DNA of 64,000 nt from Bryobacterales bacterium (GTDB taxonomy: Bacteria; Acidobacteriota; Terriglobia; Bryobacterales; Bryobacteraceae): positions 1-64,000 of the forward strand of contig JAIXKK010000200.1 of assembly GCA_026954325.1 (NCBI GenBank). The letters run 5' to 3'. Shown here piece after piece: positions 35,147-43,280 of this stretch; position 1 is the stretch's first letter; each line of letters opens with the position of its first letter. A program made the position numbers and the translations under genes. Under the pieces are notes generated by a model that had not been told where the DNA came from, made no database searches, and saw only the letters and a list, made by a program, of their open reading frames with translations.

Positions 35147-35644
35147 ATGGCAAAAGGACCGGAATATTATTGGCGGTTTGCGCCGGTGAAGCAGGAAGAT
35201 GAGACGGAATGTTGGGCGGCATCGCTCGACTGGTGGTCGAAAGCCACTCCCAGCCGGACACATGCGGATAAGAAGCAACTGCTGGTGGATTACGTGAGGC
35301 TTTGGGACTCGAGGATGACGCTTCCGAACGGGGATGATAATCCCGACTACGGCACGATGAGCCCGGAGAACATGAAGCGGGTGATGGACGACGCGCGGTG
35401 GAACATGCAGACGGAGGTGATTGCGGGGCCGCAATTCACCATGGAGTTCATCAACGCGCGGCTGGAGAAAGGACCGCTGATGATCGGTTTCCGGAGGGTA
35501 GGGCTGGGCGGGCACGCGGTATGTATTTACGGCGCGACGCCCAGCCACTACGCGGCGATGGATCCTGACGGCGGCAGGTTCATCGGGCGCCTGGCGACGT
35601 ATTACACGCAGTCTCCCGCCATATTGGTAGGCTCGGCGAAATAG
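35147..35644 (+). CDS. Papain-like cysteine protease-fold protein
   Basis: 165-aa protein with the catalytic layout of the papain-like/C39-type peptidase superfamily: E-C22-W-A-A-S near the N terminus, G-G-H123-A-V-C-I-Y-G, and M-D139-P-D-G-G. There is no signal peptide or ABC-transporter domain. Such single-domain proteins may be peptidases or secreted effectors; some bacterial toxins use this fold. It starts 9 bp after gnd and may be co-transcribed. Convergent with a gene whose product has a BsuPI (proteinase-inhibitor-like) domain. Confidence 0.65.
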   Translation: MAKGPEYYWRFAPVKQEDETECWAASLDWWSKATPSRTHADKKQLLVDYVRLWDSRMTLPNGDDNPDYGTMSPENMKRVMDDARWNMQTEVIAGPQFTMEFINARLEKGPLMIGFRRVGLGGHAVCIYGATPSHYAAMDPDGGRFIGRLATYYTQSPAILVGSAK

Positions 35645-35645
35645 A

Positions 35646-35667
35646 GCGCACGGACTTACCGTGGCGC
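35646..35667. terminator. Hairpin between convergent genes
   Basis: GCGCACGG and CCGT(G)GCGC form an 8-bp stem with one bulged base and a 5-base loop, spanning the stop of the BsuPI-domain gene. No strong T-run. It could serve both transcripts. Confidence 0.35.
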
Positions 35668-36588
35668 GTCAGGAGTTATAGTCAGCGGGACAGTGGCCGC
35701 AAATTGCGGGCTAGCATCGGCGGTGGCGAGCCAAGCCTGTAGGGTGTAGTTGCCGGGTTGGGGGCCGCCCGAGCCCTCTGGCCGGGGAATCAGCACGGGG
35801 ATAGTCCATTCAGTTGCGACCTGCCTTTCGTGAAACGCCTGGGCGAACATCTGTCCGTCCGACCATCTCCAGACCACCTTGCCGGTTTCGTCGCGCAGGA
35901 GGACTTCGAATTCCTGGCTGGAAGGGAAACTGAGGTTGACGGGCAGCGAAGAGTTGGCGCGCAGGCGCAGAGTTGCTTCGAGGGTGGGCGAGTTGCGCGT
36001 CATCTGCATGGAGACTGAGAACTGGGCGTTGGGGGCGGCGTTGATTTGGACGTGTCCGACGCGGGCGTAGACGAGGTCGAATTGTTTGGGCCCGGTGAAG
36101 GACTGGCTGACCCTGCGCACCATGCCGATGTTTTCGGCATACTGCTCCAATTCCGCGCCGGCGTCGGCGCAGGAGAAGGCGCGGTAGCGGATCTGCAACA
36201 CGTCCTCGAACGGACCGGCAGCCCCATCGAACACGCCCCGCCGCGAGAGCGTCTGCCCCTCCTGATCGCATTCGCGCGCGGGGGCCTGCCACCAACCACC
36301 TTCGAACGGGGCGAACGAGGTAATGACCTGTTCCGCGCCGGTTTCTTCATTCACCTGGACGAGATTGTTCTGCTCATCCGTTCGCGCCAGCAGACGGGCG
36401 GCCGTATAGCCGCGAATGGGGTGGTAGACGCGGCCGTTCATGAGCACCGGCGTGCCGACGGCGACGGTAAAGGACTGGCCGGTCCCGGCCTCGCGATATA
36501 TCCAGGTGTTTCCCTGCCGGAGAGGGAAGAAAGTGCCGCCTGCCGCAATCGCGGTGAAAACAGTGATTCCGAACAGAGTTTTGAACAT
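35656..36588 (-). CDS. Exported protein with C-terminal BsuPI-like domain
   Basis: 310-aa exported protein. The Sec signal is F-G-I-T-V-F-T-A-I-A-A-G. The N-terminal 180 residues begin F-F-P-L-R-Q-G-N-T-W-I-Y, a phrase common in uncharacterised secreted acidobacterial proteins. The C-terminal 110 residues read as an immunoglobulin-like BsuPI domain: F-E-V-L-L-R-D-E-T-G-K-V-V-W-R-W-S and F-A-Q-A-F. BsuPI was named for an intracellular proteinase inhibitor of Bacillus. AAGGAATCGATG makes the ATG at 36588 better than the one at 36600. It is convergent with a papain-like peptidase gene. Confidence 0.65.
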   Translation of the reverse strand: MFKTLFGITVFTAIAAGGTFFPLRQGNTWIYREAGTGQSFTVAVGTPVLMNGRVYHPIRGYTAARLLARTDEQNNLVQVNEETGAEQVITSFAPFEGGWWQAPARECDQEGQTLSRRGVFDGAAGPFEDVLQIRYRAFSCADAGAELEQYAENIGMVRRVSQSFTGPKQFDLVYARVGHVQINAAPNAQFSVSMQMTRNSPTLEATLRLRANSSLPVNLSFPSSQEFEVLLRDETGKVVWRWSDGQMFAQAFHERQVATEWTIPVLIPRPEGSGGPQPGNYTLQAWLATADASPQFAATVPLTITPDAPR

Positions 36589-36685
36589 CGATTCCTTCAT
36601 GGTTCGTTTTGTGGGCGCGCATCGCCCTGCCTATGAACGCGACGGCGGCGCCAGGACGGGATCATGAAGTTACAAATGTTGCGGC

Positions 36686-37798
36686 TCAGCCGAGTTTGAT
36701 TTGCTTGTATTGAATCTTGTTCCATTCCCAGACGCCGAGTCCGAGAGCGCCGGCGATCTCGACGTGCTCGGGTTGGCGGTGGATGTAGGTGCTGAACTGA
36801 TCGGGGGTGTCCTCGACCAGTTTTTTCTTGCCCACGGCCAGCCGTTTTTCGTCGATTTTCGTCCAGCCGACGTGGTCGATGGCGACGGGATCGGTGGCGA
36901 AATACATGGTGTGGTGCTCCCAGACAAACTCCGGCCTGGCTCCGGGTCCCCCGTGGTAGACGCCTTTGACGCCGTCGAGGATGTTCAACACCACCTTGTC
37001 GCGAATGACGGGCATCTGGACGATGGCGGGTATGAAGGCGTTGCAGGCGTTTTGCGAGATGGTGGAATGGGAGCGGCTGACGTTGTTGACCATGCCGTGA
37101 GAGAGGTTTTTCAAGGCGAGCGTGATGCCTGCGGACTGGTGGTCCTTGAGGACGCAGAGGTTGATGACCTTGTTCACCTGTCTGGTGATGAAATTGGCGG
37201 CGAAGGACTTGCGCGCGCGCTCATCGTTGGCGTAGCCGGGGTTGGTGAGCGGCAATTCGACATAGTGATCCCGGTCATAGCCGGTAATGTCCAACTGGAT
37301 GCCGTCGTTATGTTTGGCGGCATAGGCAGTGCGCACGCCTTCGGGCAGCCATTTGTCGAAGCCGCCGCCTAGGAACTGATCCTGGTAGCGGTCATAGACG
37401 ATGATGTCTTTGTTGGGGATTCCCGCGGCTGCGAGGCCATTGAGGATGACATGCATGACTTCGGGAGCGCTGATGACGTGGGGCTGGCCGACGGGATTGA
37501 CCTTGATGCCGACGACGTCGCCTTTCTGGAAAAACAGCTTCCATGAGGGGGCCCAATCATCCGCGCCGGTGAGTTCGTTCATTCCGCGGCGCATCATCGC
37601 GCCGATGACTTCGGCGTTGTATTTGCCGGAAACGATAGAGCGCTGATCTTCGACGCCGATGACCTTGCCGGGGAAGAGGCCGGGAATGCCGAGTTTGCCG
37701 GGCGGGGCTTTGGAAACGGTCTGGGCTCCGAAGGCGAGTTCGCGAAGAAAAGGCGCGGCCGCGGCCGTCTTGAGCAATTGACGTCGAGTACAGGGCAT
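36686..37798 (-). CDS. Tat-exported DUF362-domain protein
   Basis: 370-aa protein with Tat signal C-T-R-R-Q-L-L-K-T-A-A-A-A. The remainder matches DUF362, with K-G-D-V-V-G-I-K-V-N-P, N-K-V-I-N-L-C-V-L-K-D-H, and D-P-V-A-I-D-H-V-G. There is no ferredoxin domain. Function is unknown; the fold is shared with LarA-like proteins. The Met at 37798 has AAAGGA at a good distance; the one at 37804 is too close to it. A TATAGT -10 lies upstream. Divergent from alaS. Confidence 0.82.
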   Translation of the reverse strand: MPCTRRQLLKTAAAAPFLRELAFGAQTVSKAPPGKLGIPGLFPGKVIGVEDQRSIVSGKYNAEVIGAMMRRGMNELTGADDWAPSWKLFFQKGDVVGIKVNPVGQPHVISAPEVMHVILNGLAAAGIPNKDIIVYDRYQDQFLGGGFDKWLPEGVRTAYAAKHNDGIQLDITGYDRDHYVELPLTNPGYANDERARKSFAANFITRQVNKVINLCVLKDHQSAGITLALKNLSHGMVNNVSRSHSTISQNACNAFIPAIVQMPVIRDKVVLNILDGVKGVYHGGPGARPEFVWEHHTMYFATDPVAIDHVGWTKIDEKRLAVGKKKLVEDTPDQFSTYIHRQPEHVEIAGALGLGVWEWNKIQYKQIKLG

Positions 37799-37817
37799 GG
37801 GCATAGTCCTTTCTGAC

Positions 37818-37823
37818 ACTATA
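37818..37823 (-). promoter_or_regulatory. TATAGT -10 box of the DUF362 gene
   Basis: Reverse-strand TATAGT lies 13-19 bases before the start codons at 37804 and 37798, with AAAGGA between. The 45-bp region to alaS must also hold the alaS promoter. Confidence 0.4.
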
Positions 37824-37867
37824 CAGCGGAAGATCGGCGGTTGGGGCCGGTATGGGAAAATAGCGTT

Positions 37868-40507
37868 GTGACCGGTCACGAAATCAGACAAAAGTTCCTC
37901 GACTATTTTGCCGCGCGCGGACACCGCGTGGTCCGCAGTTCCTCACTGGTTCCCGCCAACGATCCAACGCTGCTGTTCACCAACGCGGGGATGAACCAGT
38001 TCAAGGATATTTTCACGGGCCTCGAGAAGCGCGATTACAACCGCGCCGCGAGTTCGCAGAAATGCGTGCGGGCTGGGGGGAAGCACAACGATCTCGAGAA
38101 TGTCGGCTACACGCGCCGCCATCACACGTTCTTCGAGATGCTGGGGAATTTTTCTTTTGGCGATTATTTCAAGGCGGAGGCAATCGATTTCGCCTGGGAG
38201 TTGATTACGAAGGATTACGGGCTGCCGAAAGACCGTTTGTATGTGACGGTGTTCCGCGAGGATGACGAGGCCGAGGAATTGTGGCAGAAGGTGGCGGGGG
38301 TGCCGAAAGACCGTATTTTCCGGATGGACGAGAAGGACAACTTCTGGCAGATGGGGGAGACGGGGCCATGCGGGCCGTGTTCGGAAATCCACTATGACCT
38401 GGGGCCGGGCGCGGCGGAGGCGGGGCGCGAGGACGAGCGGTTTCCGCTCGATGGGGGCGGGCGTTTTGTCGAGATCTGGAACCTGGTGTTCATGCAGTTC
38501 GACCGGTCCACGGACGGGACGCTCACGCCGCTGCCGCGGCCATCGATTGACACCGGACTGGGGCTGGAGCGGCTGGCGGCGATTATGCAGGGGAAGCTTT
38601 CAAACTTCGAATGCGACCTGCTGCTGCCGGTGGTGGAGAAGGGCGCCGAGTTGTTTGGGAAGAACTATGGAGATGATCCGCGGGTGGATGTTTCGCTGCG
38701 CATCGCGGCGGACCATGCGCGGGCGACGGCATTTCTCATTCACGACGGGGTGTTGCCGTCGAATGAAGGACGCGGATATGTGTTGCGCAAGATCATGCGG
38801 CGGGCGATGCGAAACGCGCGCATGGTGGGCGTGGAGGAACCGTTTCTGTACAAGCTGACCGGATTCGTGGCCGATCTGATGAAGCCCGCCTATCCGGAAC
38901 TGCTCGAGAACGCGCAGCGGGTGGCGCGCGTGGTGAAAGATGAAGAACACCGTTACGCCACCACCTTCACGGTGGCGGAAAAAGTCTTCCAGGAAGAAGC
39001 GAAGGCGGCGGTGAGCGGAGTGCTTCCAGGCGCGGCGGCGTTCAAGCTGTACGACACGTTCGGATTGGCGTTGGATGAAATGGAGGAGATGGCGCGGGAG
39101 CGGGGCATTTCGGTGGACATGGCTGGGTTCGAACAGGCGATGGAGCAGCAGCGGCAGCGCGCGCGCGCCAGTTGGAAGGGCGCGGAGAAGGCGCAGGTCG
39201 CGCCGGCGTATCAAAGCTTGCGCGAGCGGGGCAGAACGCAGTTTCTGGGATATGAGAGCCTCACCTACTCGGAGAGCGTGGTCATTGGACTGTTGAGCGA
39301 AGAGAAGCAACTGGTGGAGCGGTTGGAGGCCGGGGAGAAGGGGGAACTGGTTCTGGACCGGACGCCGTTCTATGCGGAAGCCGGCGGGCAGGTGGGAGAC
39401 CGGGGCGCGCTGTATCGTGGCGGGGACAAGGTAGCCGAGGTGGATTCCACGTATCCGGCAGTTCCGGGGCTATCGATTCACAAGATTCGGGTAGCGGCGG
39501 CGATTGCGGTGGGGGACAAACTGGAGGCGCGCGTGGAAGCAGCGCCGCGCGGGTCCACGATGAGGAATCATACGGCCACCCATCTGCTTCACGCGGCGCT
39601 TCGCACCGTGCTGGGCAAGCACGTAAAACAGGCCGGCAGCGTAGTGGAGCCGTCGCGCCTGCGCTTCGATTTCACGCACTACACGGCGATGGACCCGGAC
39701 GAGATTGCGGAAGTGGAGCGGTTGGCGAACGAAGAAATCCTGGAGAACATTCCGGTGGAGACGAGCGTGATGGGATTGGAGGATGCGCTCAAGACGGGGG
39801 CGATGGCGTTGTTCGGCGAGAAGTACGGAGACAGCGTGCGGGTGGTGCGCGTGGGCGACTTCAGCCGTGAACTGTGCGGCGGGACGCACGTCCACCGCAC
39901 GGGCGATATCGGCTTGTGCAAGATCGTGCAGGAAGGCAGCATCTCGGCCGGGGTGCGCCGTATCGAGGCGATCACGGGCGAGGCCGCGCTGGAGCGGTTC
40001 CGCGCCGCCTCGGACACGCTGGCGCGGGTGGCGCACACGATGCGGGCCTCGGAGGGCGAGGTCCTGGACCATGTGGAGCGCATGGCGGCGCACCAGAAAT
40101 CGCTCGAGAAGGAGATTGAGCAACTGAAGGCGAAGCTCGCGCAATCGCATGCCGCCTCGCTCGAGGCGCAGGCGCGGGTAGTGAAGGGAGTGAAGGTGCT
40201 GGCCGGGCGGCTGGACGGGTTCGATCGCCAGCAACTGCGGGCTCTGGCCGATTCGCTGCGCAACAAGTGGCGCACGGGCGTGGTGGTGCTGGCGAGTTCG
40301 GAAGACGGGACGGTGGCGCTGGTTTCGGCGGTGACGAAGGACCTGACGGGCAAGGTGCACGCGGGCAAGATTGTGAGCGCGCTGTCGCAATCGATTGGGG
40401 GGAAGGGCGGCGGCCGGCCTGACATGGCGGAAGGAGGCGGCAAGGACGTGAAGGCGCTGCCGAAGGCGCTGGAGACGGTTTATGAGAACGTGGAGTCGAT
40501 GCTCTGA
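37868..40507 (+). CDS. alaS: Alanyl-tRNA synthetase
   Basis: 879-aa class II synthetase charging tRNA-Ala. Catalytic domain with R-R-H-H-T-F-F-E-M-L-G-N-F-S-F-G-D (motif 1-2), then G-L-G-L-E-R motif 3. The editing domain has N-H-T-A-T-H-L-L-H-A-A-L and C-G-G-T-H zinc motifs, and the C-terminal coiled coil and DHHA1 domain follow. The start is a GTG at 37868 by family alignment (T-G-H-E-I-R-Q-K-F-L); a TTG at 37841 is in frame but would add residues not seen in AlaRS. It overlaps ypdA by 1 bp. Confidence 0.96.
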   Translation: MTGHEIRQKFLDYFAARGHRVVRSSSLVPANDPTLLFTNAGMNQFKDIFTGLEKRDYNRAASSQKCVRAGGKHNDLENVGYTRRHHTFFEMLGNFSFGDYFKAEAIDFAWELITKDYGLPKDRLYVTVFREDDEAEELWQKVAGVPKDRIFRMDEKDNFWQMGETGPCGPCSEIHYDLGPGAAEAGREDERFPLDGGGRFVEIWNLVFMQFDRSTDGTLTPLPRPSIDTGLGLERLAAIMQGKLSNFECDLLLPVVEKGAELFGKNYGDDPRVDVSLRIAADHARATAFLIHDGVLPSNEGRGYVLRKIMRRAMRNARMVGVEEPFLYKLTGFVADLMKPAYPELLENAQRVARVVKDEEHRYATTFTVAEKVFQEEAKAAVSGVLPGAAAFKLYDTFGLALDEMEEMARERGISVDMAGFEQAMEQQRQRARASWKGAEKAQVAPAYQSLRERGRTQFLGYESLTYSESVVIGLLSEEKQLVERLEAGEKGELVLDRTPFYAEAGGQVGDRGALYRGGDKVAEVDSTYPAVPGLSIHKIRVAAAIAVGDKLEARVEAAPRGSTMRNHTATHLLHAALRTVLGKHVKQAGSVVEPSRLRFDFTHYTAMDPDEIAEVERLANEEILENIPVETSVMGLEDALKTGAMALFGEKYGDSVRVVRVGDFSRELCGGTHVHRTGDIGLCKIVQEGSISAGVRRIEAITGEAALERFRAASDTLARVAHTMRASEGEVLDHVERMAAHQKSLEKEIEQLKAKLAQSHAASLEAQARVVKGVKVLAGRLDGFDRQQLRALADSLRNKWRTGVVVLASSEDGTVALVSAVTKDLTGKVHAGKIVSALSQSIGGKGGGRPDMAEGGGKDVKALPKALETVYENVESML

Positions 40508-41481
40508 TGCGGGATGTGGTGGTGGTGGGAGCGGGGCCCACGGGGCTGGCGTGCGGTATTGAGCTGAAGAAGCGCGGGCTGGACGCACTGTTGATAGATA
40601 AGGGGTGCGTGGTGAATTCGCTTTATCACTACCCGACGAACATGGTCTTTTTCACCACGCCGGAACTGCTCGAGATCGGGGACATTCCGATGACCTCGTT
40701 GAACGAGAAGCCGAACCGGATTGAAGCGCTGAAATATTACCGGCGGGTGGCGGATCATTTCGCGCTCGACATTCACCAGTATGAGAAAGTGCTGGGGATC
40801 GAGGGGGATGACGGCGCGTTTACTGTACACACGACGGACCGGTTGGGGCGCCCGCGGCGGTACGAGTGCCGCAAGGTGATCCTGGCGTCGGGATATTACG
40901 ACATCCCAAACAAGCTGGACGCGCCGGGCGCGGAACTCGAGAAGGTGATCTATTACTACAAAGAGGCGCACCCGTTTTACGGCCTGGATGTGGCTGTCAT
41001 CGGAGGGAAGAATTCGGCCGCGATCGCCGCGCTCGAGCTTTTCTGGACAGGCGCGCGGGTGACGCTGATACACCGCCGGGACCGGCTGTCGGATCATATC
41101 AAGTACTGGATCAGGCCTAATATCGAAAACCGGCTGAAGAGCGGAGAGATCAAGGGGTATCTGAACAGCAGCGTGAAGCGGATTTTGCCGGATTCGCTGG
41201 TGATCGGCGCACCGGAGGGGGAGGTGGCCATCAAGAACGATTTCGTGCTGGCGATGGTGGGCTACCGGCCGGACTTTGAATTCATGTCACGGCATGGGAT
41301 TGATCTCGATCCGGCGACGATGAAACCGCGCACGAACCCGGAGACGCTGGAGAGCGAGCGCAAGGGGATCTACCTTGCTGGGGTAGTGGTGGCGGGAGTG
41401 CACACGAACGAGATATTTATCGAAAACGGGCGGTTTCATGGGGCGGTGATTGCGGAGGCGATCGGACGTGCGGCCGGGTGA
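40507..41481 (+). CDS. ypdA: YpdA-family bacillithiol disulfide reductase-like flavoprotein
   Basis: 324-aa FAD/NAD(P)H flavoprotein. G8-A-G-P-T-G13 is the FAD loop at the N terminus, and V-I-G-G-K-N-S-A the NADPH loop. There is no C-x-x-C redox pair of thioredoxin reductase. Length and the Y-Y-Y-K-E-A-H-P region match YpdA/Bdr, which reduces bacillithiol disulfide in Firmicutes and has relatives in other phyla. The start codon overlaps the alaS stop (TGATG), so translation is coupled. Whether this organism makes bacillithiol cannot be judged here. Confidence 0.85.
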   Translation: MRDVVVVGAGPTGLACGIELKKRGLDALLIDKGCVVNSLYHYPTNMVFFTTPELLEIGDIPMTSLNEKPNRIEALKYYRRVADHFALDIHQYEKVLGIEGDDGAFTVHTTDRLGRPRRYECRKVILASGYYDIPNKLDAPGAELEKVIYYYKEAHPFYGLDVAVIGGKNSAAIAALELFWTGARVTLIHRRDRLSDHIKYWIRPNIENRLKSGEIKGYLNSSVKRILPDSLVIGAPEGEVAIKNDFVLAMVGYRPDFEFMSRHGIDLDPATMKPRTNPETLESERKGIYLAGVVVAGVHTNEIFIENGRFHGAVIAEAIGRAAG

Positions 41482-41498
41482 GGGCGGCACGTTAAGCT

Positions 41499-41755
41499 AT
41501 GACGGCCACGGTCGAGATTCCAGACGAACTCTTCCGCCGCGCAAAGAAGCATTGCGCTGAACGAGGCATTGCGTTTCGCCAACTACTCGAGGAAGGCCCG
41601 CGGCTGAAACTTGACCGGCCGAAACTACCGGCCGTTTTCGCCTGAAACCCTTCGGGTTCGCGGGCGAGCGCCAGTGGGAACGGGATTGGGCTGCAATTCG
41701 AGAGCTGATCCATGCGGGACGGGGAGGAGCGTCCGAAACCGATGTTGGCCGTTGA
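41499..41755 (+). pseudogene. vapB: vapB antitoxin gene, frameshifted
   Basis: The first frame encodes M-T-A-T-V-E-I-P-D-E-L-F-R-R-A-K-K-H and stops after 48 codons (TGA at 41643). This is a typical VapB N terminus. In a different frame from about 41636 the sequence continues F-R-L-K-P-F-G-F-A-G-E-R-Q, then W-A-A-I-R-E-L, ending at a TGA at 41755, the usual C-terminal half of this antitoxin group. A single 1- or 2-base indel near the GTTTTCG at 41634-41640 would restore one ORF of normal length. It overlaps the vapC start, the normal arrangement. Confidence 0.7.
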
Positions 41756-41774
41756 CACGAACAAACTTACTTGA
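41742..41774 (+). pseudogene. vapC: vapC toxin remnant (first 10 codons)
   Basis: ATG at 41742 begins M-L-A-V-D-T-N-K-L-T then TGA. M-L-A-V-D-T-N is the start of VapC PIN-domain RNases, with the first metal-binding Asp. Only 32 bp separate this stop from the end of the PHP gene, so the remaining PIN domain is deleted. It overlaps the vapB relic by 14 bp. Confidence 0.6.
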
Positions 41775-41806
41775 CCGGCTCTTGGCGGCCTGCCTCGCCT
41801 GGGCAT

Positions 41807-42625
41807 CTAACCAAACCGCTCGCGCAGTTCATCGAGGACCCAATTGCCGACACGCTGTCCGCCCAATCGGACACGCGGCTTGATGGGGCCATGGAAGTCA
41901 GAGCCGCCGGTCACCGCGAGGCGATGGCGCCGCGCCATTTCGAGGTAGCGCGAGGACTGCTCGAGAGAGTGATCGGAGTGGAAGACCTCGAGGGCGCGCA
42001 GTCCCGCGTCCACGAGGCGCTGGAGCACGCGCCCGTCGAACGCGGGGCCGAGGCGGACCGGATGGGCGAGCGAGGAGACGCCGCCGGCTTCATTGACGCG
42101 GGCAATCCCTTCATCAAGGGAAGGCGCTTCATGCGGCACGTACGCCAAGGCATCCTCCCCGATATAGCGCTCGAAGGCCTCCTCGTAGCTATCCACATAG
42201 CCCTTGTCCATGAGGACGCGGGCGAAGTGGGGGCGGCCGGTCATGCTCCGGCCAAGGGCTTCGACTTCTTCCAGTTCGACGCAGGCTCCCAGGGATTGGA
42301 GGCGGTGGGCCAGCCTGCGGTTACGGTCGCGGCGCTGCTCATGGCGGAGTTCGAGCCAATGGCGGAAGGCTTGGCCGGGCTCGCCTTGGAGGAAATAGCC
42401 GAGCAGGTGGGCGGGGCGCCCGTGAAGATTGCATGTCACCTCGATGCCGCGGATGACTTCCGGCTGCCGCGGCTCCTCCGGCGTTCGCATGGCGTCATAG
42501 CCGGCCAGCGTGTCATGGTCGGTTACGGCAAAGGCGTCCAGTCCTTCGCGCCGCGCGAGTTCGAAGAGTTCTTCGGGCGAGCAGGCTCCATCGGAGTAGT
42601 GGGTGTGGGCGTGGAGATCAATCAT
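41807..42625 (-). CDS. PHP-domain metal-dependent phosphoesterase
   Basis: 272-aa PHP-family hydrolase. Metal ligands begin D-L-H5-A-H7-T-H-Y-S-D12, followed by T-D-H-D-T, G-I-E-V, and near the C terminus A-H-P-V, G-G-S-D-F-H-G. Size and order match the bacterial group that includes RNase AM/YciV, a 3',5'-nucleoside bisphosphate phosphatase and 5'-exonuclease. It starts in a 4-bp ATGA overlap with the upstream gene at 42622, so both are coupled. Cytoplasmic. Confidence 0.88.
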   Translation of the reverse strand: MIDLHAHTHYSDGACSPEELFELARREGLDAFAVTDHDTLAGYDAMRTPEEPRQPEVIRGIEVTCNLHGRPAHLLGYFLQGEPGQAFRHWLELRHEQRRDRNRRLAHRLQSLGACVELEEVEALGRSMTGRPHFARVLMDKGYVDSYEEAFERYIGEDALAYVPHEAPSLDEGIARVNEAGGVSSLAHPVRLGPAFDGRVLQRLVDAGLRALEVFHSDHSLEQSSRYLEMARRHRLAVTGGSDFHGPIKPRVRLGGQRVGNWVLDELRERFG

Positions 42626-43236
42626 GGAGCCGAGGGCTCCGGGGGGAACTCGAAGACCTCGCCCGCGGCCCTGACGGTAAGCTTTCCCCGCCCGAGCGCC
42701 TTGCCGTGGTTGGGATAGAACAACGCGCCGTCGGTGCTTTGGCCGGGCATGAGTTTCACATCCACGAAGGCAATGGCCGATGCAGCGGCGGCGGCTTTCA
42801 GTTTCGCGGAAGTCAGTTCGGCAAACGCGGCCTGACGGCGCTGCTCATATCCGTTGGTGGAGGTGAGGCGGGTCAATCCGTAGAGGCCGATTTCGTAGGT
42901 GGCGACGAGCTTGATGACGTCGCTGCGCCCGGCCTTATCCACCAGTTCGTTCACAACCTTACGAGGATTGGCGGGCGTCACGGCTCCGCCTCCATCGGCC
43001 TTTTCGAAGCGGAAATCATCGGTCTTGACGGTCCAGGGGATCTGAGAGCCATTGGAGACGGCCACCTGGAGGATGGAATACTCACGGATCTGATTGGGCA
43101 GGGGCGCGAACATGATCGTAACTCCGTTACGGGTCAACGTTTTATAGCGCAATCCGCCGGAGTCGAATTCAATTACCTGTCCCCAAACGAGGACGACGGA
43201 GGCAAGAACTCCGCACATCAGCCGAACAAGGCCCAT
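42622..43236 (-). CDS. Exported hypothetical protein, 204 aa
   Basis: Unrecognised family. A Sec signal (L-M-C-G-V-L-A-S-V-V-L-V-W-G-Q) precedes a beta-rich domain with an Ig-like feel (I-M-F-A-P-L-P-N-Q-I-R-E-Y, V-A-V-S-N-G-S) and an alanine-rich helix around residues 135-155. The C-terminal P-G-Q-S-T-D-G-A-L-F-Y-P resembles phrases in acidobacterial secreted proteins. Coupled by ATGA to the PHP gene. Divergent from pckA with 44 bp between start codons. Confidence 0.7.
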   Translation of the reverse strand: MGLVRLMCGVLASVVLVWGQVIEFDSGGLRYKTLTRNGVTIMFAPLPNQIREYSILQVAVSNGSQIPWTVKTDDFRFEKADGGGAVTPANPRKVVNELVDKAGRSDVIKLVATYEIGLYGLTRLTSTNGYEQRRQAAFAELTSAKLKAAAAASAIAFVDVKLMPGQSTDGALFYPNHGKALGRGKLTVRAAGEVFEFPPEPSAP

Positions 43237-43249
43237 AGCCTCATTATGC

Positions 43250-43255
43250 TATACT
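43250..43255 (+). promoter_or_regulatory. TATACT -10 box of pckA
   Basis: TATACT lies 25 bases before the pckA ATG. On the reverse strand the same stretch reads TATAGCATAAT just before the ATG of the divergent gene, so both promoters appear to overlap here. Confidence 0.45.
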
Positions 43256-43280
43256 GCCCACGAACGCTTTCCCTTGCCCC

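Noticed and set aside
37841..37867. Earlier TTG start for alaS
   Set aside because: Adds nine residues not found in alanyl-tRNA synthetases; the GTG at 37868 matches the family N terminus.
40866..41120. Additional frames inside ypdA
   Set aside because: Low-complexity shadows in another frame of a clearly intact flavoprotein gene.
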